Positions 62,095 through 64,000 of a stretch of DNA of 64,000 bases are shown here, piece by piece. The stretch spans positions 15,908,780 through 15,972,779 of the forward strand of contig NC_089280.1 of NCBI RefSeq assembly GCF_963678975.1, given 5' to 3'. This DNA is from Dysidea avara. Its lineage: Eukaryota; Porifera; Demospongiae; Dictyoceratida; Dysideidae. Every line of letters starts with the position of its first letter. The stretch's first letter is position 1. The translations under genes and the position numbers were made by a program. The notes below the pieces were generated by a model. That model ran no database searches. It worked only from the letters and a program-made list of their open reading frames with translations, and was not told the DNA's origin.

Positions 62095-62803
62095 CATAGG
62101 CGGATCTGAGGGGGGGCCAAGGGGTGCTGTGCCCCCCCTGGCCCTTCTCTGGCCCCCCTTGGACCTACAGTACCATATGTATACCAGAAACTAGAATCAT
62201 GCATTCACACTGCATTTAGAAGTATAGAAAGCCAATTGGCAAATAGAAGACATCGCTTATAAATGTGCCTAACATTTATAGTTAAACTGTACACTGTAAA
62301 GAAAGTGAGGCAAATAAATTTGAATTTTGTGCAAGGATCGAGATACTCTAATAGAGCAGTCACTACTCTAATAGAGCAGTCACTACTCTAATAGAATAGT
62401 CGCAATTCTGATGTCATCAATTTACAAATTTTACAAATCGTAACAATGCTAGCTACTCCTTATTTTGATTTGGTATACACTTTACCATCAAACAGGTTAT
62501 CTCAGATAGGCTAACCAATCTTTGTACGCATTGCAAATCATACACTTTTAAGCTAAGCATTATCAAAAATGCTCTGAAATTCAAACCTGGGAGGTCTGAT
62601 TTTTAAAATTTTCTCCAACTACAGTTTTACAAACTGTATGTCCATCGTTCATCCAGCTATATGCTGAATAAGGTTATGCAAATGAATATAACTTGTGTTC
62701 TAGAATTTCCCCATAGCTCATAGTAGAATAAACACTGTTGTGCACTAAAACTTCTTGCCCCCCCCTTGGCCCCCCCTGACAGTGTCTCCTAGATCCGCCT
62801 ATG
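62095..62803. mobile_element. hAT-type miniature element, CATAGGCGGATCT ends
   Basis: Perfect 8-bp duplications CAGCTACT (62087-62094 and 62804-62811). The inverted ends CATAGGCGGATCT are followed by GGGGGGGCC-rich subterminal blocks on both sides. It contains three tandem ACTCTAATAGAGCAGTCAC motifs. Confidence 0.88.
62335..62403 (+). repeat. Three tandem ACTCTAATAGAGCAGTCAC motifs
   Basis: GGATCGAGAT leads into three copies of ACTCTAATAGAGCAGTCACT with a 20-bp period; the third is slightly changed (AATAGTCGC). This is the clearest array of the motif in the window. Confidence 0.85.
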
Positions 62804-62811
62804 CAGCTACT

Positions 62812-63146
62812 TATGCTACATAATATCCCTTTAGTATCTTACATACACTGTAGGACATAACCATACAAAACATATTTCAAAATAGAAGTTTTAAGGCCAT
62901 GTAAACTTAATTATTAGCTTCTCACCCCCACTCACATTGCCATTTTCCTTACCACATCAAGGATTTTGTGTACCATTAGTGGCTGAGTGCAGCTACCCAG
63001 TACCTTTTAAAGTTGGTAACTAGCTAGAGCAGTCTAAGAAACTGCATTATTCTGGGTTGTTTTAGCTAGTTAATTCAGCTATTTAGTTAATGAAAATAAA
63101 ATTCTACCTTTCTGCATTTATATCTTGAGTATTGAAGGATGAGAAA
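62812..63146. other. Gene-free spacer between two hAT elements
   Basis: No gene or repeat identified. Confidence 0.4.
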
Positions 63147-63154
63147 CTAATGAT

Positions 63155-63712
63155 CAGTGTTGGGAGTAACCCATTACATATGTAACACGTTACACATGTA
63201 ACACGTTACATAAGTAACGCGTTACATAATAATTATTACTTTTGTGGTAATGAAGTAATATAACGAAATATGGTGTAAAAACAGGTATTATGACTCAAGT
63301 TACTTTACTTGCAAATGTAATGCACTATCTAAGTAATGAAGTTACTGTAACAAGTCTAATATTATGTAATATTATTACTTTAAATAATAAAGTTACTAAT
63401 CTCGTTAGTAATCCAATGAGTAACACCTAGCCACTACGAAGTAACGAAGCTTACTGAATGAAGCTTATTCACCAGCTTCTTACTTATAACCAAGGATTGC
63501 ACATTGTCCAACAACGCAATCATGTCATGTGATAAAGTGGTAGTTTCACACGTGACAGCTTAAGGCTGTGATACAAAATAATATAATATGTAATATTATT
63601 ATTATAGTTACTTTATTATATGAGTAATATGTATCTGTAACTAAATAGTTCAGTTGTAAATAATATGTAATATGTAACGAGTTACATTTAAAATGTAACT
63701 GTCCCAACACTG
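63155..63712. mobile_element. hAT miniature element, CAGTGTTGGG ends
   Basis: Ends CAGTGTTGGG and CCCAACACTG, flanked by CTAATGAT and CTAATGCT (7 of 8 match). Same family as 12024-12539 and 30009-35540. The interior is rich in GTAAC/GTTAC. Confidence 0.83.
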
Positions 63713-63851
63713 CTAATGCTTAAGTTAATGAGCAATGTTTTACGCTAAAAACTAATGTGTGATTCTTTACCATAAGCAAACTATAGAACAGTAACCACAA
63801 TCTCATTAACAAGGAAGCACCAAGGAGTGTGTCTTCCAATACTAAGAGGAT

Positions 63852-64000
<149 letters not shown>

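Overview
The window is AT-rich, intron-bearing animal DNA, crowded with transposon-derived repeats. The short introns (55-81 nt), immunoglobulin (Ig) domains and retroelement proteins point to an early-branching marine metazoan. A demosponge is the best guess, but the species cannot be fixed from the sequence alone.

The only host genes I can support are one paralogous family: five apparently intact genes and two pseudogenes. Each encodes a signal peptide, one or three copies of a ~93-residue four-cysteine domain I do not recognise, one Ig-like domain, and a short C-terminal tail. Each module sits on its own exon and every intron is in phase 1. Intact genes: minus 4933-3343 (three four-Cys domains), plus 14260-15181, minus 20323-18736 (three), plus 37985-38899 and minus 50733-49810. 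Pseudogenes: minus 8344-7507 and minus 28397-27192.

Positions 1-15393 and 15394-~39016 are two copies of one segment, each carrying gene (-), pseudogene (-), gene (+) in the same order. The period is 15,393 bp at the left side. The second copy was enlarged by a 4.86 kb insertion (22273-27132) holding retroelement debris, and by a nested 5.5 kb insertion (30009-35540). The seventh family member stands alone near 50 kb. All members share a TATA box with purine-rich GGGGAA motifs just upstream. Most have a ~110-bp module containing GGGCTAAAGGTCA (a direct repeat with 1-bp spacing, like a nuclear-receptor site) 0.5-1.5 kb away. The Ig exon is nearly identical across the family while the four-Cys exon has diverged strongly, which suggests exon-level gene conversion.

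The rest is mobile DNA. At least five hAT-type miniature elements have 8-bp target duplications (5583, 12024, 60293, 62095, 63155), and one nested host element (30009) does too. Related GGGGCGGATCTAG-type elements, a degraded LINE (40150-42222) and two head-to-head LINE fragments (57530-58535) are also present. Two large elements (30449-35469 and 43228-47434) carry a ~30-bp minisatellite core and a ~155-bp-arm inverted repeat at one end. A 17-20 bp motif, ACTCTAATAGAGCAGTCAC, recurs at about 13 places inside otherwise unrelated elements. I found no tRNA, rRNA or CRISPR.
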